The notes below the pieces were generated by a model. It saw only the letters and a program-made list of their open reading frames with translations. It searched no databases and had not been told where the DNA came from. Both the position numbers and the translations under genes were made by a program. A DNA stretch of 64,000 nucleotides. It comes from Gemmatimonadota bacterium. Lineage in GTDB: Bacteria; Gemmatimonadota; Gemmatimonadetes; Gemmatimonadales; GWC2-71-9. How positions within the stretch are numbered: the first letter of the stretch is position 1; every line of letters starts with the position of its first letter. Shown one piece after another: positions 51,630 to 60,068 of the stretch. The DNA lies in contig QHUK01000011.1 in assembly GCA_003222085.1 (NCBI GenBank), positions 37,270-101,269 of the forward strand, in the 5' to 3' direction.

Positions 51630-52790
51630 ATGCCCGAGCTCACGACCACACCCCCCCTCACCAAGCTCTCCGAGGAAGAGGAGCTGTTCCGCGACACCGT
51701 GCGCGACTTCGCGGAGCGCGAGGTCCGACCGCGCGTGGCCGCGATGGAACGGGCCTCCACGGTCGACCCGGCCCTGCTCGCCAAGTGCTTCGAGCTGGGG
51801 CTCATGGGGATCGACATCCCCGAGTGCCACGGCGGCGCCGGCGGGAGCCTCCTGATGACGGTGCTCGCGGTGGAGGAGCTGTCGGCCGTGGACGCCTCGG
51901 TGGCGATTTTCGTGGATGTCCAGAACACCCTCGTGAACATGCTGCTGCGCAAATGGGCGAGCGACGACGTCAAGCGACGCTACCTCCCGCGCCTGGCGAG
52001 CGACCTGCTCGGCGCCTACGCCCTCTCCGAGCCCGACTCGGGGTCGGACGCGTTCGGGCTGCAGACCCGCGCCACGCAGCGCGGGAACACGTGGATTCTC
52101 GAGGGCCGCAAGCTGTGGATCACGAACGGCGCCGAGGCGGGGCTCTTCGTCGTGTTCGCGAACAGCGACTTCACCAAGGGCTACAAGGGGATCACCGCCT
52201 TCGCGGTCGAGCGTGGATTCAAGGGGTTCTCGGTCGGTAAGAAGGAGGACAAGCTCGGCATCCGGGCCTCGAGTACGTGCGAGCTGATCCTCGACGGCTG
52301 CGAGGTCCCCGTGGCGAACGTGGTAGGCGAGGTCGGCATGGGTTACAAGGTGGCGATCGAGACGCTGAACACCGGCCGGATCGGCATCGGGGCGCAGATG
52401 ATCGGCGTGGCGCGCGGCGCCCTCACAGCGACGCTCAAGTACGCGAAGGAGCGGAAGCAGTTCGGCAAGCCGATCGGGGAGTTTCAGGCGGTGCAGTTTC
52501 AGCTTGCCCAGGCCGCCACGGAGCTCGAGGCCGCCCGGCTCATGGTGTACAACGCCGCGCGACTCGAAGCCGCGGGTGAGCCTTACACCACGCAGGCCGC
52601 GATGGCCAAGCTCTTCGCCTCGCAGGTGGCCGAGCGGGTGACGTCACGCGCCGTGGAGCTGTTCGGCGGCTACGGCTACACGAAGGAGTACCCGGTGGAG
52701 AAGTTCTACCGCGATGCCAAGATCGGGACGATTTACGAAGGGACGAGCAACATGCAGTTGAACACGATCGCGAAGCAGATCCTCAAATAG
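51630..52790 (+). CDS. Acyl-CoA dehydrogenase
   Basis: 386 aa, the standard ACAD size. Signatures: YALSEPDSGSDAFGLQTRAT (FAD site), WITNGAEAGLFVVFAN, RKQFGKPIGEFQAVQFQLAQ, and the catalytic base in GTIYEGTSNMQLNTI, with E370 in the position used by short-chain and short/branched-chain enzymes. It oxidises acyl-CoA and passes electrons to ETF. It has a TAGATT box and no SD motif. The substrate chain length is not certain. Confidence 0.88.
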   Translation: MPELTTTPPLTKLSEEEELFRDTVRDFAEREVRPRVAAMERASTVDPALLAKCFELGLMGIDIPECHGGAGGSLLMTVLAVEELSAVDASVAIFVDVQNTLVNMLLRKWASDDVKRRYLPRLASDLLGAYALSEPDSGSDAFGLQTRATQRGNTWILEGRKLWITNGAEAGLFVVFANSDFTKGYKGITAFAVERGFKGFSVGKKEDKLGIRASSTCELILDGCEVPVANVVGEVGMGYKVAIETLNTGRIGIGAQMIGVARGALTATLKYAKERKQFGKPIGEFQAVQFQLAQAATELEAARLMVYNAARLEAAGEPYTTQAAMAKLFASQVAERVTSRAVELFGGYGYTKEYPVEKFYRDAKIGTIYEGTSNMQLNTIAKQILK

Positions 52791-52800
52791 GGAGGAGCCG

Positions 52801-53133
52801 ATGCGCAGGTACGACGCCTTGATCATAGCCGCGCTCGTCGCATGCGTCGCGCCACTTGCTGCCCAGGGGAAGGGGCCGAAGAAATACGCGGTGACGACCG
52901 ATCGTGCGCTGGTCGTGACGCGGGAAGTGCTGGTGAAGCAGGGCTACGAGGTCGTGCGGGTCGAGAATAGCGGGCGCGACATCGTCGTATGGTATCGCCG
53001 CGGCAACAGGGGGAGAGGGAAGGGGAAGGGCCCCCCGGTGAGGATGGTGATCCACCGGACCGAAGATCGCGTGGTATTCCTGAGCGCACCGAGCGCAGTG
53101 CTGGTCGATATCGACGTGCGCCTGAAGTTGTAG
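52801..53133 (+). CDS. Small secreted protein, unknown
   Basis: 110 aa. A signal peptide (residues 1-21, AALVACVAPLAAQG) is followed by a short mixed-fold domain (YAVTTDRALVVTREVLVKQG, ENSGRDIVVWYRRGNRGRG). A basic Gly/Arg/Lys loop breaks it. It resembles no family that I know. GGAGG lies 5 nt before the ATG, and the gene begins 10 bp after the acyl-CoA dehydrogenase stop. Confidence 0.6.
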   Translation: MRRYDALIIAALVACVAPLAAQGKGPKKYAVTTDRALVVTREVLVKQGYEVVRVENSGRDIVVWYRRGNRGRGKGKGPPVRMVIHRTEDRVVFLSAPSAVLVDIDVRLKL

Positions 53134-53178
53134 GCGGCTTCTCTATGCCGCGACAGTGTCGCTAGTTTACGTGCTCGA

Positions 53179-53200
53179 GGTGTTGCGCACTCGCAACACC
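53179..53200. terminator. Perfect 9-bp hairpin after the small secreted gene
   Basis: GGTGTTGCG (53179-53187) pairs with CGCAACACC (53192-53200), loop CACT. It is followed by GTGGTGTTGTAAGTTG, which repeats the same words. It may act as a terminator or be part of the duplicated leader region. Confidence 0.45.
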
Positions 53201-53257
53201 AGAGAGTGGTGTTGTAAGTTGCTGTGTTAACTAGTCTTACTGCTCAGCGTGACGGGC

Positions 53258-53414
53258 CGCACAGCTTACCGGGCCGCTTAACGCGACTTTCAGTGTGCCC
53301 AGTGGTAGACGTGGTGGCGCGGGCTATGCAGGTGCCCGGCTCCCCAACACTGAGGCAGTCCCGCTGAGGCCGCCGCGCCCCTCCTCAGCCCTAAACGAGC
53401 TAGGAGTGACACGA
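53258..53414 (+). promoter_or_regulatory. Duplicated 5' leader, copy 1
   Basis: CCGCACAGCTT, then GCGACTTTCA, GTGCCCAG, GCGCGGG, GCCCGGCTCC, CAACACTGAGGCAG, and a stem GCTGAGG/CCTCAGC, all just before the ATG at 53415. The same words recur in the same order at 54120-54272. The stem is kept while the loop differs. It could be a structured RNA leader or a protein-binding region. Confidence 0.55.
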
Positions 53415-53981
53415 ATGCGAGCCCTCATAGTCTTGGTTGGTTTGGTCGCCACGCCGTTCCTGGCGGGCGTCTCCCAACAGGTGAAGACAAACAGCGGCGT
53501 CGGGCATGACGACGCGCACTGCGGGATGCGTTATAGCCTGCACCCGAGCGCCACGGACATCAACAAGTGTCCTCCGCCCACGGCCACCGGTGGTGGGGGT
53601 GGCACCGGCGGCACGACCGGCTGCGTGAACTCCCAGATGACGAGCGGGACTTCGACGATCCATGGCCAGGTGTTCGAGGACCAGGCTCCGTTGTATTCCC
53701 TGCTTGGAGGCTGGTGCGTCGAACTCAAGGACGCGTTGAGCGGCGCGGTCGTCGCGAGCACGTTGACCTCCGCGACGTCCCTTAACTGGGACGGGGACAA
53801 TTACGTGTTCACCGGAGTACCGGTCGGCAACTATGTTGTTTGCGAAGTCACGCAGACCGGCTGGCACCAGAGCTTCCCGCTGGACGGGCCAGCCTGCTCG
53901 CCAAATGCTGGGTTTCCGGTCCCGATTGCGGCCGATGGCAGCGACGCCCCCTACATTTGGTTCGGGAACCTCACCCCGTAG
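53415..53981 (+). CDS. Secreted Cys-containing protein, tandem copy 1
   Basis: 188 aa. The signal MRALIVLVGLVATPFLAGVS is nearly identical to that of the next gene. A glycine-rich linker (TATGGGGGTGG) leads to a small beta-sandwich with prealbumin-like (SdrD-B/SpaA) features: GGWCVELKDALSGAVVAS, NYVFTGVPVGNYVVCEVTQT. Four cysteines in the domain may form bonds. The ending APYIWFGNLTP resembles the neighbour's LLWFGNLP. It is likely an extracellular structural or adhesive protein. Confidence 0.7.
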   Translation: MRALIVLVGLVATPFLAGVSQQVKTNSGVGHDDAHCGMRYSLHPSATDINKCPPPTATGGGGGTGGTTGCVNSQMTSGTSTIHGQVFEDQAPLYSLLGGWCVELKDALSGAVVASTLTSATSLNWDGDNYVFTGVPVGNYVVCEVTQTGWHQSFPLDGPACSPNAGFPVPIAADGSDAPYIWFGNLTP

Positions 53982-54011
53982 GGTGAGCGCAGGTTGAGAA
54001 GGGCTCCATCG

Positions 54012-54040
54012 AAGGCCCCGGGCTGGCTCGCCGGGGCCTT
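54012..54040 (+). terminator. Rho-independent terminator after copy 1
   Basis: AAGGCCCCG pairs with CGGGGCCTT (9 bp, 11-nt loop GGCTGGCTCGC), followed by CCCTGTTATG. A close relative follows copy 2, so the unit was duplicated with its terminator. Confidence 0.75.
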
Positions 54041-54119
54041 CCCTGTTATGACCGTGCGACCTTTGATGCCGCGACAGTGCCATTAGTGGCTGCGACACCA
54101 CCGCCGTTCCTGTAAGCAA

Positions 54120-54272
54120 CCGCACAGCTTCCCCAGTCGGCCAGAGCGACTTTCAAAGTGCCCAGTTAAGGGGGTAGCGCGGGTCTTGCGCCCGCCCGGC
54201 TCCCAACACTGAAGCAGACCTGCTGAGGCCGCAGCGCCCCTTCCTCAGCCTACGAGCTAGGGGTGATACCAT
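54120..54272 (+). promoter_or_regulatory. Duplicated 5' leader, copy 2
   Basis: The same order of words as at 53258-53414, about 860 bp downstream: CGCACAGCTT, GCGACTTTCAAAGTGCCCAG, CGCGGGTCTTGCGCCCG, CACTGAAGCAG, and the stem GCTGAGG/CCTCAGC, then GAGCTAGGGGTGA before the ATG at 54273. Confidence 0.55.
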
Positions 54273-54908
54273 ATGCGAGCCCTCATCGTCGTGCTTGCCT
54301 TGGTGGCTACACCGTTCTTGGCAGGCGTGTCTCAAAGTTTGCAAGGCTCCAATTGCGACAACGGTCTGGGCGACGACCATCGCTCGCTTCAGGGGCAGCT
54401 GCATGCTCATAAGGGGCTATGCGCCACGCAGCCCCCACCCCCCGACGCCGATGGCGATGGGGTCCCGGACAGCCTCGACCAATGCGTAGACACGCCGCCC
54501 GCCACCAGCGTTGACGCCTCTGGCTGCCCGGTCGCGCCACCCCCCGGCTGTGTGAACTCCGTGGGCACGGGGGGCGGGGCCGTCCTGGGGCAGGTGTTCG
54601 AGGATGATCCGGCCCAGAGTTTTCCCTATCTCGCCGGCTGGTGCGTCGAGGTCCGGGACGCGAGCGGCGCGGTGATCGCGAGGGGCGTAACCAACGGCGC
54701 GGCCCTCGACATCGAGGGGAACAATTACATCATCACCGGCGTCCCGGCGGGTACGTATACCGTCTGCGAGGTGCTGCCGCCCAATACCACCTGGCATGAG
54801 ACCCAACCGACGAGCGGGCCGGCCTGCGGGGGTGGCTTGTTCGGCTTGGTCGCAGTCGTGATGGTTGGGGGCGCCGCGGACTTGCTTTGGTTCGGGAACC
54901 TTCCGTAG
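54273..54908 (+). CDS. Secreted Cys-containing protein, tandem copy 2
   Basis: 211 aa. The signal MRALIVVLALVATPFLAGVS is shared with copy 1. The middle has an extra calcium-binding-type loop (DADGDGVPDSLDQCVDTP, TSP3-like) not present in copy 1. The same prealbumin-like domain follows (GWCVEVRDASGAVIARGV, NYIITGVPAGTYTVCEVLPP) and the same ending (LLWFGNLP). It arose by duplication of the unit with leader and terminator, then diverged. Confidence 0.7.
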   Translation: MRALIVVLALVATPFLAGVSQSLQGSNCDNGLGDDHRSLQGQLHAHKGLCATQPPPPDADGDGVPDSLDQCVDTPPATSVDASGCPVAPPPGCVNSVGTGGGAVLGQVFEDDPAQSFPYLAGWCVEVRDASGAVIARGVTNGAALDIEGNNYIITGVPAGTYTVCEVLPPNTTWHETQPTSGPACGGGLFGLVAVVMVGGAADLLWFGNLP

Positions 54909-54939
54909 GGTGACGACCGCAGCTCTCGTGAGACAGATC

Positions 54940-54976
54940 CAAGGCCCCGGGGTATTTCGCCGGGGCCTTGTTCTTG
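54940..54976 (+). terminator. Rho-independent terminator after copy 2
   Basis: CAAGGCCCCGG pairs with CCGGGGCCTTG (11 bp, 9-nt loop), followed by TTCTTG. The next gene's TAAGTT box begins right behind it. Confidence 0.8.
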
Positions 54977-54982
54977 TAAGTT
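54977..54982 (+). promoter_or_regulatory. -10 box (TAAGTT) for the aminotransferase
   Basis: TAAGTT lies directly after the terminator and ends 8 nt before the ATG at 54991. No SD motif. Confidence 0.5.
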
Positions 54983-54990
54983 CTCCCTCT

Positions 54991-56163
54991 ATGCACACGG
55001 CCCGACGCACCCACTCGTTCAAGGAGTCGGTGATCCGCGGGATGACCCGGCTCGCGAGCGAGCACGGTGCCATCAACCTGGCCCAAGGGTTCCCGAACTT
55101 TCCCGCCCCCGATGTCCTGAAAGAGGCCGCGGCGCGGGCGCTTCGCGACGACGTGAACCAATACGCCATCACCTGGGGGGCGAAGCGTCTGCGGGACGCG
55201 CTCGCCCGGAAGTACGCGGATTGGTACGGGATGACGGTGAACCCGGAGACCGAGATCACCGTCACCTGCGGCGCCACCGAGGCGATGGCGTCGGCGCTGC
55301 TCGCGATCGTCGATCCCGGCGACGAGGTAATCGTATTCGAGCCGTTCTACGAGAATTACGGGCCCGACGCGATCCTGTGCGGCGCGAAGCCCGTGTACGT
55401 GCCGCTCGCGGCAGCCCAGGAGCTCGATCTCGACCGGCTGGCGGCTGCGTTCTCGGCACGTACCCGCGCGATCATCGTGTGCACCCCGAATAACCCGACC
55501 GGCCGGGTGCTGTCCCGGCGCGAGCTCGAGGCGATCGCCCAGCTGTGCCGGCGGCATGACGCCTACGCGGTGACGGACGAGATCTACGAGCACATCTATT
55601 ACGAAGGGGAGCACATTCCGATCGCGACGCTCGACGGCATGCGCGAGCGGACCATCACGATCAGCGGCGCGTCCAAGACGTTCAGCGTCACCGGCTGGCG
55701 TATCGGGACCATCGTGGCTCCGCCCGATGCGACCGACGCGATCCGCAAGGTGCATGACTTTCTCACCGTGGGAGCCCCTGCCCCGCTCCAGGAAGCCGTC
55801 GCCGTCGGGCTCGAGACGCTGGGGGACGACTACTACGAGCGGCTGGCGCACGAGTACCGGGCGCGGCGGGATCTGCTGTGCCGGGCGCTGGTCGACGCCG
55901 GCTTCCGCTGTACACCGCCCCAGGGCGCCTACTACGTGCTGGCGGACTGCTCCGGCGTCTCGGAGCTCCCGGACGACGAGTTCTCCTTCTGGCTGACGAA
56001 GGAGATCGGAGTGGCCCCAGTGCCGGGCTCGAGCTTTTTCAGCCGCCCGGAGTTGGGCCGGCGCCTGGTGCGGTTCGCGTTTTGCAAGACGGAAGAGATG
56101 CTGGCCGAAGCGGCGCGACGACTCGCCCGCGTCAGGCGTCCCGCGCGCCCCGTACGGGCGTAG
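54991..56163 (+). CDS. Class I/II PLP aminotransferase
   Basis: 390 aa. INLAQGFPNFPAPDVLKEAA, NQYAITWGAKRLRDALARKY and TVTCGATEAMASALLAIV start the fold. TPNNPTGRVLSRRELEAIA follows, then the PLP lysine K229 in SGASKTFSVTGWRIG. These are aspartate-family (AT-I gamma) motifs; relatives include methionine/kynurenine aminotransferases (YbdL/KAT-like), whose LAQGFPNF motif matches. The exact donor is unknown. Its 3' end overlaps the convergent kinase gene by 32 bp. Confidence 0.85.
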   Translation: MHTARRTHSFKESVIRGMTRLASEHGAINLAQGFPNFPAPDVLKEAAARALRDDVNQYAITWGAKRLRDALARKYADWYGMTVNPETEITVTCGATEAMASALLAIVDPGDEVIVFEPFYENYGPDAILCGAKPVYVPLAAAQELDLDRLAAAFSARTRAIIVCTPNNPTGRVLSRRELEAIAQLCRRHDAYAVTDEIYEHIYYEGEHIPIATLDGMRERTITISGASKTFSVTGWRIGTIVAPPDATDAIRKVHDFLTVGAPAPLQEAVAVGLETLGDDYYERLAHEYRARRDLLCRALVDAGFRCTPPQGAYYVLADCSGVSELPDDEFSFWLTKEIGVAPVPGSSFFSRPELGRRLVRFAFCKTEEMLAEAARRLARVRRPARPVRA

Positions 56164-57637
56164 CGACCGGCGAGAGCGCGCCGGGCGTCGGCGTCGCCCG
56201 TCGCCGCACCTGCAGCCCGGCCAGCGTAAACAGCCACCCACCCAACGGTCCGCTCCAGAATCGCAGCCGCCGCTCGCCCTTCGGGTCGGTACGATGCTCG
56301 GTGCGCGCCCGCGCGACGACGGCGGCGAGGAGGGCCGCCCCGGCGACGACGGCAAACGACGAGGGAACCCCCACCACACCCGCTAGCCCCGGGATCCGCT
56401 CCAGCGCCGCGACGATGCCGGCCGCGGTCGCGACGCACACGTAGCACAGCAGTCGCGAGGCACGCTCGAGCCGCGACGGCCCGTCTCCGTAGAGAAACGC
56501 CAGCTCCTCGCGGCGGTGCGACAGCTCCGCGCGGAGCGCATCGACGAGGTCCTCGCGCCCGTATCCCGCCTTGCGCAGCCGCCGCACCCGCGCGACCATG
56601 ACGACGAGCGGCACCGCTGCGATCGTGGCGACGGCTGCGAGCGTCGCGGCCAGGGCCCGCGGCTCCTCCGGCCGGAGCAACCGGGCCACGAAGAGCGGCA
56701 GGGCCACGGCCGTGAACGCGCCGTAGAGCAGTGCCGTCGTCGAGAGCTGGCGCGCCTCCGTTACGAAGGCGCGCACGGCTACGGCCGCGCGGCGATCGAG
56801 CGCTGCGGCCAGCGCATCGGCGAGCGCTGCCCCGTTCGGGAAGCGCGCGCCCGGGTCCTTGGCCAGGCAGCGGTCGATGGTCTCGGCCAGGCGCGGCGGC
56901 ACCGCGGGCGCCACCGAGGCGAGCCGGGGCGGCGGATCGCTTACGTGGCGGGCGAGCACCGTCATGTCGTCGGGGCCCACGAAGGGCAGCTCACCCGACA
57001 GCGCGAAGAATCCCACCACGCCAAGCGAATAGAGGTCGCTCCGCGGGTCCACGCGCTCGCCCAGCACCTGCTCGGGGCTCATGAACTCTGCCGTCCCGAC
57101 GACGCGCTGGGGCCCCGTCGTGGTGCCCGAGCCCACGCGCGCGATCCCGAAGTCGGAGACCAGAGCGCGGCCCGTCGCCAGGTCGAGCAGGATGTTGTCG
57201 GGCTTCACGTCTCGGTGAACCACCCCGCGGTCGTGCGCGTAGGCCAGCGCCCGGGCCACCTCCTCGAGCAGCCGCGCGGCCGTGTCGTACGGCATCGGAC
57301 CCCGTTTACGTACCCGCCGCCCGAGCGTGTCTCCGTCGACGTACGCCATCGCGAAGTACACCAAGTCCGAGACCTCATGCACCGCGAAGATGGGGACGAT
57401 GCCGGGATGCGAGAGCTGAGCGGCGGTCCGGGCCTCGCGCAGGAAGCGCTCCCGCGCGGCCGGCTGGATTGCCCGGTCGGGCGGCAGCAGCTTGATGGCG
57501 ACCTTGCGGTCCAGGCGCAGCTCGCGGGCGAGATACACGACCCCCATGCCGCCGCGCCCGAGGCGTCGTTCCAGGACGTAGCGCCCGGCGAGGGCGCGTT
57601 GGAGATCCGGTAGCAGGGGGTCCGCCGTCAGGGTCAC
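56132..57637 (-). CDS. Transmembrane Ser/Thr protein kinase
   Basis: 501 aa from GTG. The PknB-type kinase domain takes residues 20-270: GRGGMGVVY loop, K49 in KVAIKLLP, HRDVKPDN (141-148), DFG (162-164), GTAEFMSPEQV. A C-terminal region with about four hydrophobic helices (residues 305-450) replaces the usual extracellular sensor, so signals may be sensed within or near the membrane. It ends by overlapping the aminotransferase gene. No phosphatase gene is near. Confidence 0.88.
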   Translation of the reverse strand: MTLTADPLLPDLQRALAGRYVLERRLGRGGMGVVYLARELRLDRKVAIKLLPPDRAIQPAARERFLREARTAAQLSHPGIVPIFAVHEVSDLVYFAMAYVDGDTLGRRVRKRGPMPYDTAARLLEEVARALAYAHDRGVVHRDVKPDNILLDLATGRALVSDFGIARVGSGTTTGPQRVVGTAEFMSPEQVLGERVDPRSDLYSLGVVGFFALSGELPFVGPDDMTVLARHVSDPPPRLASVAPAVPPRLAETIDRCLAKDPGARFPNGAALADALAAALDRRAAVAVRAFVTEARQLSTTALLYGAFTAVALPLFVARLLRPEEPRALAATLAAVATIAAVPLVVMVARVRRLRKAGYGREDLVDALRAELSHRREELAFLYGDGPSRLERASRLLCYVCVATAAGIVAALERIPGLAGVVGVPSSFAVVAGAALLAAVVARARTEHRTDPKGERRLRFWSGPLGGWLFTLAGLQVRRRATPTPGALSPVATPVRGARDA

Positions 57638-57803
57638 GGGGCCTGTCTACACCGACGGGTCTAGACCAGGTTCCGCACGAAGTGCGCAGTTTGGTCACAA
57701 AGTTCGAAACAACACGCGAACGGTGCGACGGTGATGGCGAGCACACAGACGCTGGCCTCATACCTCTATCGCCGCTTGCCGGCCGTCTTCAGATTCACCC
57801 CCC

Positions 57804-59975
57804 ATGGCCGACCACCAACCCTACATCCCCGCCTCCCAAGCACCCGCCGAGCTGACGGCGCGTGCCCTGGTCCTGGGCGTGCTGCTCGGGCTGATCTTCA
57901 GCGCGTCGAGCGTCTACCTGGCGCTCAAGATCGGGCTCACGGTGAGCTCCTCCATCCCGATCGCGGTGCTCTCGATCACGATCTTCCGTGCCCTCGGCCG
58001 GACCTCGATTCTCGAGAACAACATCGTGCAGACGACCGGATCGGCCAGTGACTCCGTGGCCGCCGGCGTGGTCTTCACGATTCCTGCAATCCTGCTGATG
58101 GGCTACGACCTCGACATCGGCCGGGTCGCCGTGCTCGCGACCGCGGGCGGCCTGATGGGGATCCTGATGATGATCCCGCTGCGCCGCGCGCTGATCGTCA
58201 AGGAGCACGATACCCTGATCTACCCGGAGGGCACAGCCTGCGCCGAAGTCCTGATCGCCGGTGAAGAGCGCGGCCTCCAAGCCAAGCGCGTCTTTCAGGC
58301 GTTCGGGGTCGGTTTCGTCTACAAGTTCCTACAGGCGGGGCTCAAGTTCTGGCCCGACGTGCCGGGCAAGGCGCTCGGCTTCTATCCCGGCGCCGCCGTC
58401 TTCACGGAGGCATCCCCGGAACTGATGGGCGTGGGCTACATCATCGGGCCCCGGATCGCCGGCTACCTGTTCGCCGGCGGCTGCTTGGCCTACCTGGTGC
58501 TCGCTCCAGCGATCAAGCTCGTGGGGTCGGGTCTCACGGAGCCGTTCGGCTTCCCGGCGGTCAAGCTGATCCGGGACATGAGTCCGGGCGAAATCCGCGC
58601 CAGTTTCGTCTTCTACATCGGGGCCGGCGCCGTCGCCTCGGCCGGGATCATCGCGCTGGCCCGCTCACTGCCGACGATCATGAGCTCTTTCGCTTCGAGC
58701 CTCAAGGACCTGCGGGACTCCCGGATGGGCCAGGCGGTGACCCGGCTGCGGACCGAGGACGACCTCCCCATCTCGCTCACCGTCGGCGGGTCGATCGCCC
58801 TCGCCGTCGTGCTTACCCTGCTGCCGCAGGTGGGCGTCAATCTGCTCGGGGCGGTCCTGATCGTGATCTTCGGGTTCTTCTTCGCCACCGTTTCCTCCCG
58901 CGTCACGGGGCAGATCGGGTCTTCGGCGAACCCGATTTCCGGTATGACCATCGCCGCACTGCTCGGGACGTGCCTGATCTTCGTCGCCGTCGGCTGGACC
59001 GGCGTGGATCACCGCGTGCAAGCGATCTCGATCGCCGCGGTCGTCGCCGTCGCGACCGCGAACGCCGGCAACACGTCGCAGGATCTGAAGACCGGCTTCC
59101 TCGTCGGCGCCACACCGCGTCGCCAACAGCTCGCCATCCTGGTGGGCGCGCTGGGCTCGGCGCTGGTGGTCGGTTGGACCCTGACCCTGCTCAACCGGGC
59201 CTACACCTACCCCGTCCCCGAAACACATCCTGCCTTCAGCGCACAGGCGCTGGCGCCCGCGGCAGGGGGGCGGGCAGCGGTCGAGGTCCGGTCCGAAACG
59301 ATGTCGGGCTTCCGCATCGCAGCCACCGACTCGGTGGACCGCGCCACCTATCAGGTGGTCCGCGTGTACGTCGTCACCGAAGGCGTGGCGGCGGGGAAGT
59401 ATCTGATGGACCCGGCGGCGCACGAGCTGCGCTACGTGATCGATCCGGGCATCGGCGGGCGCATTCACGAGTATCAGGGCAGGACGATTCCCAGGCTCGA
59501 CTCGCCCAAGGCCACGATCATGGCGCTCATCGCCGACGGCATCCTGACCCACCAGCTGCCGTGGGTGCTGGTGATGCTCGGCGTGTTCATCACCATCGCC
59601 ATCGAGCTCATGGGCGTGCAGGCGCTGCCGGTCGCCGTGGGCGTGTACCTGCCGATTTCGACCTCGTCGGCGATGTTCGCCGGCGGCGTCGTGCGCTGGC
59701 TCATCGAGCGTCGCACGCAGGCCCGGCAGCAGTCGATCGCGGAGGTCGAGTCCGGGCCGGGCGTGCTGTTCTCGAGCGGCCTGATCGCGGGCGGCGCCAT
59801 CTGCGGCATCGTGCTGGCGGCGATCGCCGGCGTGCTGGGCTCGGCGGACGCGCTGGCCGAGAAGGCGCCGTTGTTCCATGCGCTCGGCGGCCTCGCCCGC
59901 TCGAATCTGCTCGCGTTCGCGTTGTTCGCGGCGCTGGGCGTGCTGCTCTATCGCATCGGCCTGCGCAAAGAATGA
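57804..59975 (+). CDS. OPT-family oligopeptide transporter
   Basis: 723 aa with 14 or more hydrophobic helices. The OPT signatures are in the first half (LIFSASSVYLALKIGLTVSS, ENNIVQTTGSASDSVAAGVV, LIYPEGTACAEVLIAGEERG). A soluble loop of about 100 aa interrupts the helices (about 475-570: VEVRSETMSGFRIAATDSVD, YVVTEGVAAGKYLMDP), as in some bacterial OPTs. It may carry peptides or metal chelates. The 166 bp upstream, between it and the kinase, hold no recognised gene. Confidence 0.87.
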   Translation: MADHQPYIPASQAPAELTARALVLGVLLGLIFSASSVYLALKIGLTVSSSIPIAVLSITIFRALGRTSILENNIVQTTGSASDSVAAGVVFTIPAILLMGYDLDIGRVAVLATAGGLMGILMMIPLRRALIVKEHDTLIYPEGTACAEVLIAGEERGLQAKRVFQAFGVGFVYKFLQAGLKFWPDVPGKALGFYPGAAVFTEASPELMGVGYIIGPRIAGYLFAGGCLAYLVLAPAIKLVGSGLTEPFGFPAVKLIRDMSPGEIRASFVFYIGAGAVASAGIIALARSLPTIMSSFASSLKDLRDSRMGQAVTRLRTEDDLPISLTVGGSIALAVVLTLLPQVGVNLLGAVLIVIFGFFFATVSSRVTGQIGSSANPISGMTIAALLGTCLIFVAVGWTGVDHRVQAISIAAVVAVATANAGNTSQDLKTGFLVGATPRRQQLAILVGALGSALVVGWTLTLLNRAYTYPVPETHPAFSAQALAPAAGGRAAVEVRSETMSGFRIAATDSVDRATYQVVRVYVVTEGVAAGKYLMDPAAHELRYVIDPGIGGRIHEYQGRTIPRLDSPKATIMALIADGILTHQLPWVLVMLGVFITIAIELMGVQALPVAVGVYLPISTSSAMFAGGVVRWLIERRTQARQQSIAEVESGPGVLFSSGLIAGGAICGIVLAAIAGVLGSADALAEKAPLFHALGGLARSNLLAFALFAALGVLLYRIGLRKE

Positions 59976-59993
59976 GGGGCCGCGACCAGCGGT

Positions 59994-60021
59994 GTAGGGG
60001 CGCAGCATGCTGCGCCCCTAC
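59994..60021. repeat. 28-bp perfect palindrome (GTAGGGGCGCAGCA half)
   Basis: Half-site GTAGGGGCGCAGCA is followed at once by its reverse complement. A second, imperfect copy (25 of 28 identical) lies at 60567-60594 inside the next gene. Confidence 0.85.
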
Positions 60022-60068
60022 GCTTCCCATGCCCCTACATTTCAGCATTCCAGTCTCTCGGTTGTGAC

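Noticed and set aside
53258..54272. Cyclic-di-GMP (GEMM), cobalamin or TPP riboswitch in the duplicated leaders
   Set aside because: The conserved words do not match the cores of these aptamers that I know (for example the GEMM tetraloop-receptor or the TPP CTGAGA/ACCTGA pair). The leaders are reported only as an unexplained conserved region.
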